From Trueperaceae bacterium (lineage in GTDB: Bacteria > Deinococcota > Deinococci > Deinococcales > Trueperaceae), in the NCBI GenBank assembly GCA_029210865.1, contig JARGGE010000019.1, positions 1 to 15,640 on the forward strand: DNA of 15,640 nt. The letters run 5' to 3'. The position numbers were made by a program, and so were the translations under genes. Positions 7,145 through 14,160 of the stretch are shown piece by piece (the first letter of the stretch is position 1; every line of letters starts with the position of its first letter). The notes below the pieces were generated by a model that made no database searches, had not been told where the DNA came from, and worked only from the letters and a program-made list of their open reading frames with translations.

Positions 7145-7492
7145 ATGAAGACCCTGACCGCCAAGGAACGGCGCACGTTCCGCACCCGTCGCGCGATCGC
7201 GCGACCGGTGGCCACCGACCGCCTGCGGCTCTCCGTGTTCCGCAGCGCCAAGCACGTCTACGCCCAGATCATCGACGACGCCAAGGGCGTCACCGTCGCC
7301 GAGGCCAACAGCAAGAGCCTCGCACCCACCGGTCGCAAGACCGACCAGGCCAAGGCCGTCGGGCAAGCGCTCGCCGAGCGCGCGCTGGCCGCCGGCATCC
7401 GCCGGGTCGTGTTCGACCGGGGTCCGTACCGCTACCACGGCCGCGTCAAGGCGCTGGCCGAGGGTGCCCGCGAGGGAGGCCTGGAGTTCTGA
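7145..7492 (+). CDS. rplR: 50S ribosomal protein L18
   Basis: L18 binds 5S rRNA together with L5 in the central protuberance. The 115-residue product has a basic N-terminus, then RLRLSVFRSAKHVYAQIIDD (about residues 26-45), QALAERALAAGIRRVVFDRG, and the terminal YHGRVKALAEGAREGGLEF that characterises the family. AGGGG at 7135-7139 sits 5 nt before the ATG. An out-of-frame ATG at 7140 lies between them. The stop overlaps the rpsE ATG (TGATG). Confidence 0.96.
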   Translation: MKTLTAKERRTFRTRRAIARPVATDRLRLSVFRSAKHVYAQIIDDAKGVTVAEANSKSLAPTGRKTDQAKAVGQALAERALAAGIRRVVFDRGPYRYHGRVKALAEGAREGGLEF

Positions 7493-7965
7493 TGGCTGAT
7501 ACCGACTTCGAAGACAAGGTCATCTTCATCCGCCGCACGGCGAAGACCTACAAGGGCGGCCGCCGCTTCCGCTTCGGCGCCATGGTCGTCATCGGCGACC
7601 GCAACGGTCGCGTCGGCGTCGGCCTGGGCAAGGCCAAGGAAGTGCCGATCGCGGTCCAGAAGGGCCAGTACGTCGCGCGGCGCAACCTGATCGACGTGCC
7701 GATCGAAGAGCCCGGCACCATCCCCCACGAGGTGCAGGGCCAGCACGGCACCTCGTCGGTCATGCTCAAGCCCGCGGGCGCCGGTACCGGCGTCATCGCC
7801 GGCTCCGTGCCGCGCGCGATCGTCGAGCTCGCGGGCTACCGCAACCTGCTCACCAAGGAGCTCGGTTCGCGCAACCAGACGAACGTGGCGTACGCCGTGA
7901 TCGACGGGCTCAAGCAGCTCAAGACGTACGAGGAGTCGAAACGGGAGCGGGAGCGGGCGGAATGA
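7492..7965 (+). CDS. rpsE: 30S ribosomal protein S5
   Basis: S5 helps form the mRNA entry site and affects decoding accuracy. The 157-residue protein has the N-terminal double-stranded RNA-binding domain, with KVIFIRRTAKTYKGGRRFRF (about residues 9-28), then GDRNGRVGVGLGKAKEVP. The C-terminal domain contains GAGTGVIAGSVPRAIVELAG and LGSRNQTNVAYAVIDGL. The length is usual. The ATG is in a TGATG overlap with rplR and the stop is in an ATGA overlap with rpmD. Confidence 0.97.
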   Translation: MADTDFEDKVIFIRRTAKTYKGGRRFRFGAMVVIGDRNGRVGVGLGKAKEVPIAVQKGQYVARRNLIDVPIEEPGTIPHEVQGQHGTSSVMLKPAGAGTGVIAGSVPRAIVELAGYRNLLTKELGSRNQTNVAYAVIDGLKQLKTYEESKRERERAE

Positions 7966-8141
7966 AGATCACGCTCGTACGCTCCCTGATCGGCGTCAAG
8001 AAGGACCAGCGCGACACCGTGTACGCGCTCGGTCTGCGCAAGACCGGCGACGTCCGCGAGGTGGCCGACACCCGCGACGTCCGCGGCATGGTCAACAAGG
8101 TCTCCTACCTCCTCCGCATCGAAGGGCAGGCGAAGGCGTGA
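7962..8141 (+). CDS. rpmD: 50S ribosomal protein L30
   Basis: L30 is a small large-subunit protein, absent from some bacteria. I read a 59-residue product beginning MKITLVRSLIGVKKDQRDTV, followed by ALGLRKTGDVREVADTRDVR and MVNKVSYLLRI, the full L30 pattern. It lies exactly between rpsE and rplO, the usual position, and overlaps both by 4 nt (ATGA at the start, GTGA at the end). This leaves no doubt that it is expressed with them. Confidence 0.96.
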   Translation: MKITLVRSLIGVKKDQRDTVYALGLRKTGDVREVADTRDVRGMVNKVSYLLRIEGQAKA

Positions 8142-8674
8142 AACTGAACGAACTCAAGCCCGCGCCCGGCAGCAAGAAGACGCGGAAGCGCGTCGGCCGC
8201 GGCCTCGGCAGCGGCCGGGGCAAGACCGCCGGCCGCGGTCAGAAGGGCCAGTCGAGCCGCTCGGGCTTCAGCCAGGGCGCCGGCTGGGAAGGCGGCCGCT
8301 CGCGCCTGATCATGCGGCTGCCCAAGCGCGGCTTCACCAAGGTCAAGCTCGAGTACCAGATCGTCAACGTCGGCGACCTCAACGGCTTCGAGGAGGGCGA
8401 GACGGTCGACGCGATCGCGCTCGTCGTCGCGGGCCTGGTGCGCCACGTCACGCGGCCGATCAAGCTGCTGGGCGACGGCGTGCTCGAGGTCAAGGGCCTG
8501 ACCGTCGAGGTCGATGCCTGCAGCGCCGGGGCCGCGGCCGCGGTGGCCGCCGCCGGCGGTAGCGTCGTCGTGCTCGTCGGCGACGAGGAGCTCGACGAGG
8601 GCGACGTGCCCGACGTCCACGCCGGAGTCGCCGACGCGGGCGACGCCGACGCGGGCGCCGAGGAGACCGCCTGA
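8138..8674 (+). CDS. rplO: 50S ribosomal protein L15 with acidic C-terminal tail
   Basis: L15 is a late-assembly protein of the large subunit. The 178-residue product has the basic N-terminal part (KTRKRVGRGLGSGRGKTAGR, about residues 14-33), WEGGRSRLIMRLPKRGF, and a C-terminal globular domain ending near residue 148. That is about 28 residues longer than the roughly 150 of Thermus L15. The extra tail, residues 149-178, has 12 Asp/Glu and no Lys or Arg, unusual for an rRNA-binding protein. Part of it comes from a 15-nt tandem duplication (8630-8659). The start is GTG in a GTGA overlap with rpmD; the stop overlaps secY (TGATG). Confidence 0.95.
   Translation: MKLNELKPAPGSKKTRKRVGRGLGSGRGKTAGRGQKGQSSRSGFSQGAGWEGGRSRLIMRLPKRGFTKVKLEYQIVNVGDLNGFEEGETVDAIALVVAGLVRHVTRPIKLLGDGVLEVKGLTVEVDACSAGAAAAVAAAGGSVVVLVGDEELDEGDVPDVHAGVADAGDADAGAEETA
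8630..8659 (+). repeat. 15-nt tandem duplication in the rplO tail
   Basis: Two adjacent 15-nt units (8630-8644 and 8645-8659) differ at one base, GAC versus GCC in the last codon. They are in frame and encode ADAGD then ADAGA at L15 residues 165-174. This looks like a small slippage duplication that lengthened the acidic tail. Confidence 0.75.
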
Positions 8675-9993
8675 TGCTCGCCGCCTTTCGGAATGCGCTC
8701 GTCATTCCGGACCTGCGGGCGAAGCTGCTCGTGACGATCGGCCTGTTGTCGGTCTACCGGCTGATGGTGTTCATCCCCACGCCGGGTATCGACATCGACC
8801 GGCTCCGCGAAGGGGCCTTCGGTCAGGGCGACGTCTTCACGCTGCTGAACTTCATCTCCGGGGGCAACTTCGAGGTCTTCTCGATCGCCGCCCTCGGGGT
8901 CATCCCGTACATCACGGCGAGCATCATCATCCAGCTCCTTACCTCCACCTACCCGCCGCTCGAGAAGCTGGCGAAGGAAGGGGAAGAGGGGCGCCGCAAG
9001 ATCACCCAGTACACCCGCTTCGGCGCGGTCGGTCTGGCCGCGGTGCAGTCGGTGTTCCTCGCGATCGCGCTGCTCGGGCCCTCCGGGGCGTTGCAGATCG
9101 GCTGGGCCAACGGCCCGTTCTTCTGGCTCGTGGTCCTGTTCACCCAGGTCGCCGGGGTGGCCACCGTCATGTGGCTCGGCGAGAAGATCACCGAGCACGG
9201 CATCGGCAACGGCATCTCGCTGATCATCTACGCCGGCATCGTGGCCGCCTTCCCGGGCGCCCTCTCGCAGCAGTTCGCGCTGATCAGTCGCGGTGAGGCC
9301 AACGTCTTCGGCCTGATCATCTTCTTCGCGCTCCTGATCGTCGCGATCTCGGGCATGGTGCTCGTCCAGCAGGCCGAGCGCCGGATCCCGGTGCAGTACG
9401 CGCGCAAGGTCGTGGGCCGCAAGGTGATGGGCGGGCAGTCGACGTACATCCCGTTGCGCCTGAACGCCGCCGGCGTCATCCCGATCATCTTCGCGGTCTC
9501 GATCCTGATCCTGCCGCAGACGCTGATCGGTTCGTTCCCCGAGATCCTGTGGCTGCAGTCCATCGGCGCGTGGTTCAACCCCGCCCAGTGGCAGGGGCTG
9601 TTGTTCTCCACCGTGCTGATCGTCGCCTTCACCTACTTCTACACGCAGATCAGCTTCGACCCGCGACGCATCTCGGAGAACCTCCGGGAGTACGGCGGCT
9701 TCGTCCCCGGCGTCCGCCCCGGTCAGCCGACCACCGACCACCTCGCCCGCATCACCGGCCGCATCACGCTGTGGGGGGCGCTCTTCCTGGGCGCCGTCAA
9801 CGCGCTGCCGCAGGCGCTGGCGTGGCTCACGGGTGCGGGCCAGCTCTCGTTCGTCTTCTCGGGCATCGGCCTCCTGATCATGGTGGGCGTCGCGCTCGAC
9901 ACGCTCCGCCAACTCGAGTCGCAACTGATGATGCGGCACTACGAGGGCTTCGTCTCCAAGGGCCGCATCCGCGGTCGCGGGCGGCGCTTCTGA
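8674..9993 (+). CDS. secY: Sec translocon channel subunit SecY
   Basis: SecY is the membrane pore through which SecA or the ribosome feeds secretory and membrane proteins. The 439-residue product has about ten hydrophobic membrane segments. The first is near residues 18-34, followed by the TPGID loop. Conserved pieces are FSIAALGVIPYITASIIIQL (about 69-88), GEKITEHGIGNGISLIIYAG (169-188), QAERRIPVQYARK (233-245), and the cytosolic C5 loop GVRPGQPT with R348, equivalent to the essential E. coli R357. The C-terminus is Arg-rich. It is flanked by rplO and adk with one-base TGATG overlaps on both sides. Confidence 0.98.
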   Translation: MLAAFRNALVIPDLRAKLLVTIGLLSVYRLMVFIPTPGIDIDRLREGAFGQGDVFTLLNFISGGNFEVFSIAALGVIPYITASIIIQLLTSTYPPLEKLAKEGEEGRRKITQYTRFGAVGLAAVQSVFLAIALLGPSGALQIGWANGPFFWLVVLFTQVAGVATVMWLGEKITEHGIGNGISLIIYAGIVAAFPGALSQQFALISRGEANVFGLIIFFALLIVAISGMVLVQQAERRIPVQYARKVVGRKVMGGQSTYIPLRLNAAGVIPIIFAVSILILPQTLIGSFPEILWLQSIGAWFNPAQWQGLLFSTVLIVAFTYFYTQISFDPRRISENLREYGGFVPGVRPGQPTTDHLARITGRITLWGALFLGAVNALPQALAWLTGAGQLSFVFSGIGLLIMVGVALDTLRQLESQLMMRHYEGFVSKGRIRGRGRRF

Positions 9994-10577
9994 TGGCGGG
10001 CGACGCGGCCAAGGCTGCCGAGGTGGTGCTCCTGATGGGCCCCCCCGGCGCCGGCAAGGGCACCCAGGCGACCCGGGTCGCGGTGGCCCGAGGGCTCACC
10101 AAGCTCTCGACCGGCGACATGCTGCGCGCCCACGTCGGCGCCGGCACCGAGCTCGGCAAGCGCGCGAAGGCGATCATGGACGCGGGCGACCTCGTGCCCG
10201 ACGACGTGATCGTCGGCATGGTGCGCGCCGAGGTCGAGGCCGCCGAGCGCATCCGCTTCCTGTTCGACGGCTTCCCCCGCACGGCCGCGCAAGCGGCCGC
10301 CCTCGACGCGCTGCTCGCCGATCAGGGCGCGGCGGTGACCGCCGCGGTGTCGCTCGACGTCCCCGACGACGAGCTCGTCCGCCGGGTGCTGCAGCGCGCG
10401 GAGGTCGAGGGGCGCTCGGACGACAACGAGGCCACCATCCGCAACCGCATGGTCGTCTACCACGAGCAGACCAAACCGCTCCTCGACTACTACGACGCGC
10501 AGGACAAGCTCGCGACCGTCGACGGCGTCGGCTCGATGGACACCGTCACCGAACGCATCCACGAGGCGCTGGCGTGA
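9993..10577 (+). CDS. adk: Adenylate kinase, short-LID type
   Basis: It catalyses ATP + AMP to 2 ADP in the cytosol and sets adenylate balance. The 194-residue protein has a P-loop GPPGAGKGTQ at residues 16-25 (K22), the AMP-site STGDMLR (39-45) and FDGFPRT (91-97). The segment between RRVLQRAEVEGRSDDN and TIRNRM is short, so the larger zinc or non-zinc LID insertion of the roughly 215-residue enzymes is absent. The first ten residues before the core are slightly extended. The ATG at 9993 is in a TGATG overlap with secY; upstream sequence in this frame belongs to secY. The end overlaps map by 4 nt. Confidence 0.96.
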   Translation: MAGDAAKAAEVVLLMGPPGAGKGTQATRVAVARGLTKLSTGDMLRAHVGAGTELGKRAKAIMDAGDLVPDDVIVGMVRAEVEAAERIRFLFDGFPRTAAQAAALDALLADQGAAVTAAVSLDVPDDELVRRVLQRAEVEGRSDDNEATIRNRMVVYHEQTKPLLDYYDAQDKLATVDGVGSMDTVTERIHEALA

Positions 10578-11377
10578 TCCAGATCAAGCGCCGCGCCGAG
10601 CTCGAGGTCATGGCCGAGGCCGCCCGCGTCAACCGCGAGGCGATGGACGCCGTGGCCGCCGCGGTGGGCGTCGGGGTCACGACCCGCGAGTTGAACGCCA
10701 TCGCCGAGGATGCTATCGTCTCGCGCGGCGGACGTCCGGCCTTCAAGGGCTACGGAGGCGGTCACGGTACGCCGCCGTACCCCGGCACCTTGTGCACCTC
10801 GGTGAACGAGGTGGTCGTCCACGGCATCCCGGACGATCGCCGCCTCGCCGACGGTGACATCGTGTCCGTCGACATCGGCACCTTCTACCGGGGGTTCGCC
10901 GCCGACCTGGCGCGCACCTTCCCCATCGGCGAGGTCCCCGAGGAGGCACGTCGCCTGATCGCCACCACCGAGGCGTCCCTCGTGGCCGGCATCGAGGCGG
11001 CGCAGGTCGGCCATCGCCTCGGCGACGTGTCCGCGGCCATCCAGGCCGTCGTCGAAGCGGAGGGTTTCTGGGTGGTCCGCGAGTTCGTGGGTCACGGCAT
11101 CGGCCGGGCGTTCCACGAGGACCCCGAGGTGCCCAACTACGGCCGCGCCGGCACGGGTCCCGTCCTACGCCCCGGCCTCGTCCTCGCGATCGAGCCGATG
11201 GTGTCCACCCGCTCCACCCGGGTGGTCGTCGGGGACGACGGCTGGGCCGCTTCCACCGCGGACGGATCGCTGGCCGCCCACGTCGAGCACACGGTCGCCG
11301 TCACCGAAGACGGCCCCTGGGTGCTCACCGCACGCACGGATCGGGCCACGGCGGTCGCCGCGGCCCCGAGGAGGTAG
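10574..11377 (+). CDS. map: Methionine aminopeptidase, type I
   Basis: It removes the initiator methionine from nascent proteins, so its place among ribosomal genes is natural. The 267-residue product keeps all five metal ligands of the family: D100, D111, H174 (VGHGIG), E207 (IEPM) and E238 (HVEHT). It also keeps substrate-site H83 (VVHGIP) and H181 (FHEDPEV). Between PAFKGY and the conserved CTSVNEV block there is a Gly/Pro-rich insertion of about six residues (around 61-68) compared with the E. coli enzyme. The C-terminal 20 or so residues are Ala/Arg-rich. The start is GTG in a GTGA overlap with adk. Confidence 0.96.
   Translation: MIQIKRRAELEVMAEAARVNREAMDAVAAAVGVGVTTRELNAIAEDAIVSRGGRPAFKGYGGGHGTPPYPGTLCTSVNEVVVHGIPDDRRLADGDIVSVDIGTFYRGFAADLARTFPIGEVPEEARRLIATTEASLVAGIEAAQVGHRLGDVSAAIQAVVEAEGFWVVREFVGHGIGRAFHEDPEVPNYGRAGTGPVLRPGLVLAIEPMVSTRSTRVVVGDDGWAASTADGSLAAHVEHTVAVTEDGPWVLTARTDRATAVAAAPRR
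11369..11374 (+). promoter_or_regulatory. Strong Shine-Dalgarno sequence fixing the infA start
   Basis: AGGAGG lies 5 nt before ATG 11380 and overlaps the last codons of map. There is no other start codon in the first 24 codons of infA, so this site supports the extended IF-1 N-terminus. Confidence 0.85.
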
Positions 11378-11379
11378 GC

Positions 11380-11643
11380 ATGGCGCGACGAAGATTCACC
11401 GGGCCCCCCAAGGCGCGCCGCGACGAGGAGACGACGCAAGACACGATCCGCACCGAAGGCGTCGTCGTCGAAGCGCGGCCCAACACGACCTTCCTGGTCC
11501 AGTTGGACGCCGGTCCGGAGATCCTCGCCCACGTGGGCGGCAAGATGCGCCGGCACTACATCCGCATCCTCCCGGGCGACCGGGTGGTCATCGAGATCAG
11601 CACCTACGATCCTGAAAAGGGTCGCATCGTCTACCGGAAGTAG
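11380..11643 (+). CDS. infA: Translation initiation factor IF-1, N-terminally extended
   Basis: IF-1 occupies the 30S A site during initiation and assists IF-2 and IF-3. Residues 21-87 form the normal S1-like OB fold, with DTIRTEGVVVEA, GKMRRHYIRILPGDRVV and a terminal GRIVYRK. This core is strikingly like the Thermus and Deinococcus proteins as I remember them. Those are about 72 residues, while this one is 87. The extra 15 or so residues begin MARRRFTGPPKARRDEE and are strongly basic. The start looks genuine because of the AGGAGG site and the lack of any internal start codon. Confidence 0.96.
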   Translation: MARRRFTGPPKARRDEETTQDTIRTEGVVVEARPNTTFLVQLDAGPEILAHVGGKMRRHYIRILPGDRVVIEISTYDPEKGRIVYRK

Positions 11644-11653
11644 GAGACCGAAC

Positions 11654-11770
11654 ATGAAGGTCCGCGCGTCCGTCAAACCCATGTGCGACAAGTGCAAGGT
11701 GATCCGTCGCCACGGGCGGGTCTACGTGATCTGCTCGGTCAACCCGAAGCACAAGCAGAGGCAGGGATAA
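11654..11770 (+). CDS. rpmJ: 50S ribosomal protein L36, zinc-binding form
   Basis: L36 is the smallest large-subunit protein and stabilises 23S rRNA near L6. I read a 38-residue product, MKVRASVKPMCDKCKVIRRH and a further 18 residues containing ICSVNPKHKQRQG. C11, C14, C27 and H33 make the usual CCCH zinc site, so this is the zinc-dependent (C+) form. It sits 10 nt after infA and 3 nt before rpsM, the standard order of the alpha block. TAGGAG at the infA stop serves as its ribosome-binding site. Confidence 0.97.
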   Translation: MKVRASVKPMCDKCKVIRRHGRVYVICSVNPKHKQRQG

Positions 11771-11773
11771 GGC

Positions 11774-12154
11774 ATGGCTCGCATCGCAGGCACCGACCTC
11801 CCGCGTGAGAAGCGCGTCGAACACGCGCTCCCCTACATCTACGGGGTGGGGCTCTCGCGCTCGAAGCAGATCCTCGCCGAAGCCGGCGTCGATCCCGACA
11901 TCCGGGTCAAGGACCTGGCCGAGACCGACGTCGCCAAGATCCGCGAGATCGTCGACCGCAGCTTCAAGGTCGAGGGCGACCTCCGCCGCGAGGTCCAGCT
12001 CAACATCAAGCGCCTCATGGACATCGGCTGCTACCGCGGCCTTCGCCACCGCCGCGGGCTCCCCGTGCGCGGCCAATCGACCAAGACGAACGCCCGCACC
12101 CGCAAGGGTCCGCGCCGCACCGTCGCCGGCAAGAAGAAGGCGCCGAAGAAGTAA
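11774..12154 (+). CDS. rpsM: 30S ribosomal protein S13
   Basis: S13 in the 30S head forms intersubunit bridges and its tail touches P-site tRNA. The 126-residue length equals the Thermus protein as I recall it. It begins MARIAGTDLPREKRVEHALP, has the YIYGVG helix-hairpin-helix region, then CYRGLRHRRGLPVRGQ (about residues 87-102) and ends in a Lys-rich tail. In E. coli the S4 repressor binds an mRNA pseudoknot just before this gene. Here only 3 nt separate it from rpmJ, so no such leader is available at this place. Confidence 0.97.
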   Translation: MARIAGTDLPREKRVEHALPYIYGVGLSRSKQILAEAGVDPDIRVKDLAETDVAKIREIVDRSFKVEGDLRREVQLNIKRLMDIGCYRGLRHRRGLPVRGQSTKTNARTRKGPRRTVAGKKKAPKK

Positions 12155-12171
12155 GGGGACCCTGAGCAGAC

Positions 12172-12561
12172 ATGGCGAAGCCCACCAAGACCACCAAGAA
12201 GCGCGTCAAGCGCTCGCTCGCGGAAGGCAAGGCCTTCATCCACGCGAGTTACAACAACACGATCGTCACGATCACGGACATGGACGGCAACACCGTCGCC
12301 TGGTCCTCGTCCGGCAGCATCGGCTACAAGGGTTCCAAGAAGGGCACCCCGTACGCCGCGCAGCTCGCGGCCGCCGACGCCACCCGCAAGGCCCAGAACA
12401 TGGGCCTCTCGCAGCTCGACATCGTGATCCGCGGCACCGGCTCCGGCCGGGAGCAGGCCATCCGGTCGATCCAAGGGACCGGCGTGAACGTGCGCACGAT
12501 CGTCGACGACACCCCCAGCCCCCACAACGGCTGCCGCCCACGCAAGCGCAAGCTGCGCTGA
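12172..12561 (+). CDS. rpsK: 30S ribosomal protein S11
   Basis: S11 is on the 30S platform near the mRNA exit (E-site) region. The 129-residue product has a basic N-terminal tail, then FIHASYNNTIVTITD (about residues 22-36). It also carries KGSKKGTPYAAQLAA, IRGTGSGREQAIRS and the C-terminal hallmark DDTPSPHNGCRPRKRKLR. The length is typical. It begins 17 nt after rpsM with only a modest purine stretch upstream. Confidence 0.97.
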   Translation: MAKPTKTTKKRVKRSLAEGKAFIHASYNNTIVTITDMDGNTVAWSSSGSIGYKGSKKGTPYAAQLAAADATRKAQNMGLSQLDIVIRGTGSGREQAIRSIQGTGVNVRTIVDDTPSPHNGCRPRKRKLR

Positions 12562-12580
12562 TCGGACGGAAGGAGAAACC

Positions 12581-13198
12581 ATGGGTCGATACCGAGGTCC
12601 GGTCGTCAAGATCAGCCGCCGCGAAGGCGTGAACCTGGTGGAGTCGCCGAAGGTCCAGAAGTACCTGGAGCGCCACCCCTACCCCCCCGGCCAGCACGGC
12701 CAGCGCCGCCGCCGCAAGCCCTCCGACTACGCGGTGCGTCTGCGCGAGAAGCAGAAGCTGCGCTTCTACTACAACATGAGCGAGAAGCAGTTCCGGAACC
12801 TCTTCGAGGAGGCGTCGAAGAAGACCGGCGCCACCGGCCAGGTCTTCCTGCAGCTCCTCGAGTCGCGGCTCGACAACGTCGTGTACCGCATGGGCATCGC
12901 CAGCACCCGCCGGCAGGCGCGGCAGTTCGTGGCCCACGGCCACATCCTGATCAACGGCAAGCGCGTCGACATCCCGTCGTACCGCTGCGAGCCGGGCGAC
13001 GTCGTCGAGGTGCACGCGAACGCCAAAAAGAACGAGTTCATCCGCGAGAACCTCGAGGCGCGCAAGCGCGGCAAGCCCCACCCCTGGCTCGAGTTCGACG
13101 CGGATGCGATGAAGGGGACCTTCAAGCACCGGCCCTCGCGGGAAGACGTCGTCGTGCCGGTCAACGAGCTCCAGGTCATCGAGTACTACTCGCGTTGA
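12581..13198 (+). CDS. rpsD: 30S ribosomal protein S4, cysteine-free N-terminus
   Basis: S4 nucleates assembly of the 30S body and lines the mRNA entry site; in E. coli it also represses the alpha operon. The 205-residue protein begins MGRYRGPVVKISRREGVNLV and contains YPPGQHGQRRRRKPSDYAVR. The S4 RNA-binding domain (about residues 95-160) includes SRLDNVVYRMGIASTRRQAR and HGHILINGKRVDIPSY, and the protein ends EYYSR. The four N-terminal zinc cysteines known from Thermus S4 are absent, so this is the zinc-free (C-) version. The ATG follows GGAAGGAG. Confidence 0.97.
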   Translation: MGRYRGPVVKISRREGVNLVESPKVQKYLERHPYPPGQHGQRRRRKPSDYAVRLREKQKLRFYYNMSEKQFRNLFEEASKKTGATGQVFLQLLESRLDNVVYRMGIASTRRQARQFVAHGHILINGKRVDIPSYRCEPGDVVEVHANAKKNEFIRENLEARKRGKPHPWLEFDADAMKGTFKHRPSREDVVVPVNELQVIEYYSR

Positions 13199-13205
13199 TC
13201 GGGAC

Positions 13206-13209
13206 GGAG
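13206..13209 (+). promoter_or_regulatory. Shine-Dalgarno sequence deciding the rpoA start
   Basis: GGAG lies 6 nt before GTG 13216. The in-frame TTG at 13195 overlaps the rpsD stop and would add seven residues (MIGTETT). GTG 13216 gives 313 residues, close to the 315 I recall for Thermus RpoA. Confidence 0.6.
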
Positions 13210-13215
13210 ACCACG

Positions 13216-14157
13216 GTGCAGATCATCCCCGAGTTCAAGGCCAAGACCACGCCCACCTACGGCGAGTTCGTCGTGGAGCCGTTGGCGCGCGGGTTCGGCG
13301 TCACCCTCGGCAACCCGCTGCGGCGCCTGTTGCTCTCGTCGGTGCCCGGCACCGCCGTGACCAGCGTCTACGTCGAGGACGTGCTCCACGAGTTCTCGAC
13401 CATCCCCGGCGTCGTCGAGGACGTCATGCAGATCATCCTCCAGCTCAAGGAGCTGGTCGTGAAGCTGCACGACGACGACCCGGTCACCCTGACGCTCCGC
13501 AAGGAGACGCCCGGCCCGGTGACCGCGGCCGACTTCGACGTTCCCCTGGGCGCCGAGGTCATCAACCCCGAGCTGCACGTCGCCACGCTCGGCGAGGGCG
13601 GCAAGCTGGTCATGGAGGTGCGCGTGGAGCCCGGCGTCGGCTACGTGCCCGCCGACATCCACGGCACCAAGGACCGGATCAACTCGATCCCCGTCGACGC
13701 GCTCTTCACCCCGGTGCGGCGCGTCGCCTACCGCGTCGAGGACACCCGCGTCGGCCAGAAGACCGACCTCGACCGGCTCGTGCTGCGCGTCTGGACCGAC
13801 GGTTCCGTCGACCCGCGCACGGCGCTCGACCACGCGGTCGAGACCCTGCGCACCCAGCTGAACGTCTTCAGCCTGGAGTCGACCGAGCTCGAACCCGACC
13901 AGGTCCCGGTCATGACCATCCCCACCAAGGCCCCCGACGCCGCCCCGGCGGCGCCCGAACCGGTCCTGATGAGCCTCGAGAGCCTGCAACTCTCCTCGCG
14001 TGTGCTGCACTCGCTGCAAGAGGAGGGCATCGACTCCGTCAACGCCCTGCTCGCGCTCAGCGAGCGCGACCTCAAGAAGGTCGGCGGCGTCGGGGAGAAG
14101 AGCCTCGAGGAGATCAAGGAACGCCTCGCGGCCAGCGGCCTGAAGCTCAAGGAGTAA
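13216..14157 (+). CDS. rpoA: DNA-directed RNA polymerase alpha subunit
   Basis: Alpha dimerises to seed RNA polymerase assembly, and its C-terminal domain contacts promoter UP elements and activators. The 313-residue product has the N-terminal domain (to about residue 232) with LARGFGVTLGNPLRRLLLSS, TSVYVEDVLHEFSTIPGVVE, and GYVPADIHGTKDRINSIPVD. An Ala/Pro-rich linker of about 20 residues follows. The C-terminal domain contains LSSRVLHSLQEEGI and GVGEKSLEEIKERL. It is very like Thermus RpoA. The arginine matching E. coli R265 is kept, but the N268 position is His, as in Thermus. Confidence 0.97.
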   Translation: MQIIPEFKAKTTPTYGEFVVEPLARGFGVTLGNPLRRLLLSSVPGTAVTSVYVEDVLHEFSTIPGVVEDVMQIILQLKELVVKLHDDDPVTLTLRKETPGPVTAADFDVPLGAEVINPELHVATLGEGGKLVMEVRVEPGVGYVPADIHGTKDRINSIPVDALFTPVRRVAYRVEDTRVGQKTDLDRLVLRVWTDGSVDPRTALDHAVETLRTQLNVFSLESTELEPDQVPVMTIPTKAPDAAPAAPEPVLMSLESLQLSSRVLHSLQEEGIDSVNALLALSERDLKKVGGVGEKSLEEIKERLAASGLKLKE

Positions 14158-14160
14158 CCG

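Noticed and set aside
8239..9939. 566-codon open frame on the minus strand across rplO and secY
   Set aside because: It is antisense to two certain genes, has Arg/Asp/Glu/His-rich composition with no recognisable domain, and is an expected by-product of GC-rich third codon positions. Similar frames at 2956-4200, 4282-5199, 4950-5963 and 13186-14487 were rejected for the same reason.
13195..13215. TTG 13195 as the rpoA start
   Set aside because: GTG 13216 has GGAG at good spacing and yields a normal alpha length. The extra seven residues do not resemble RpoA.
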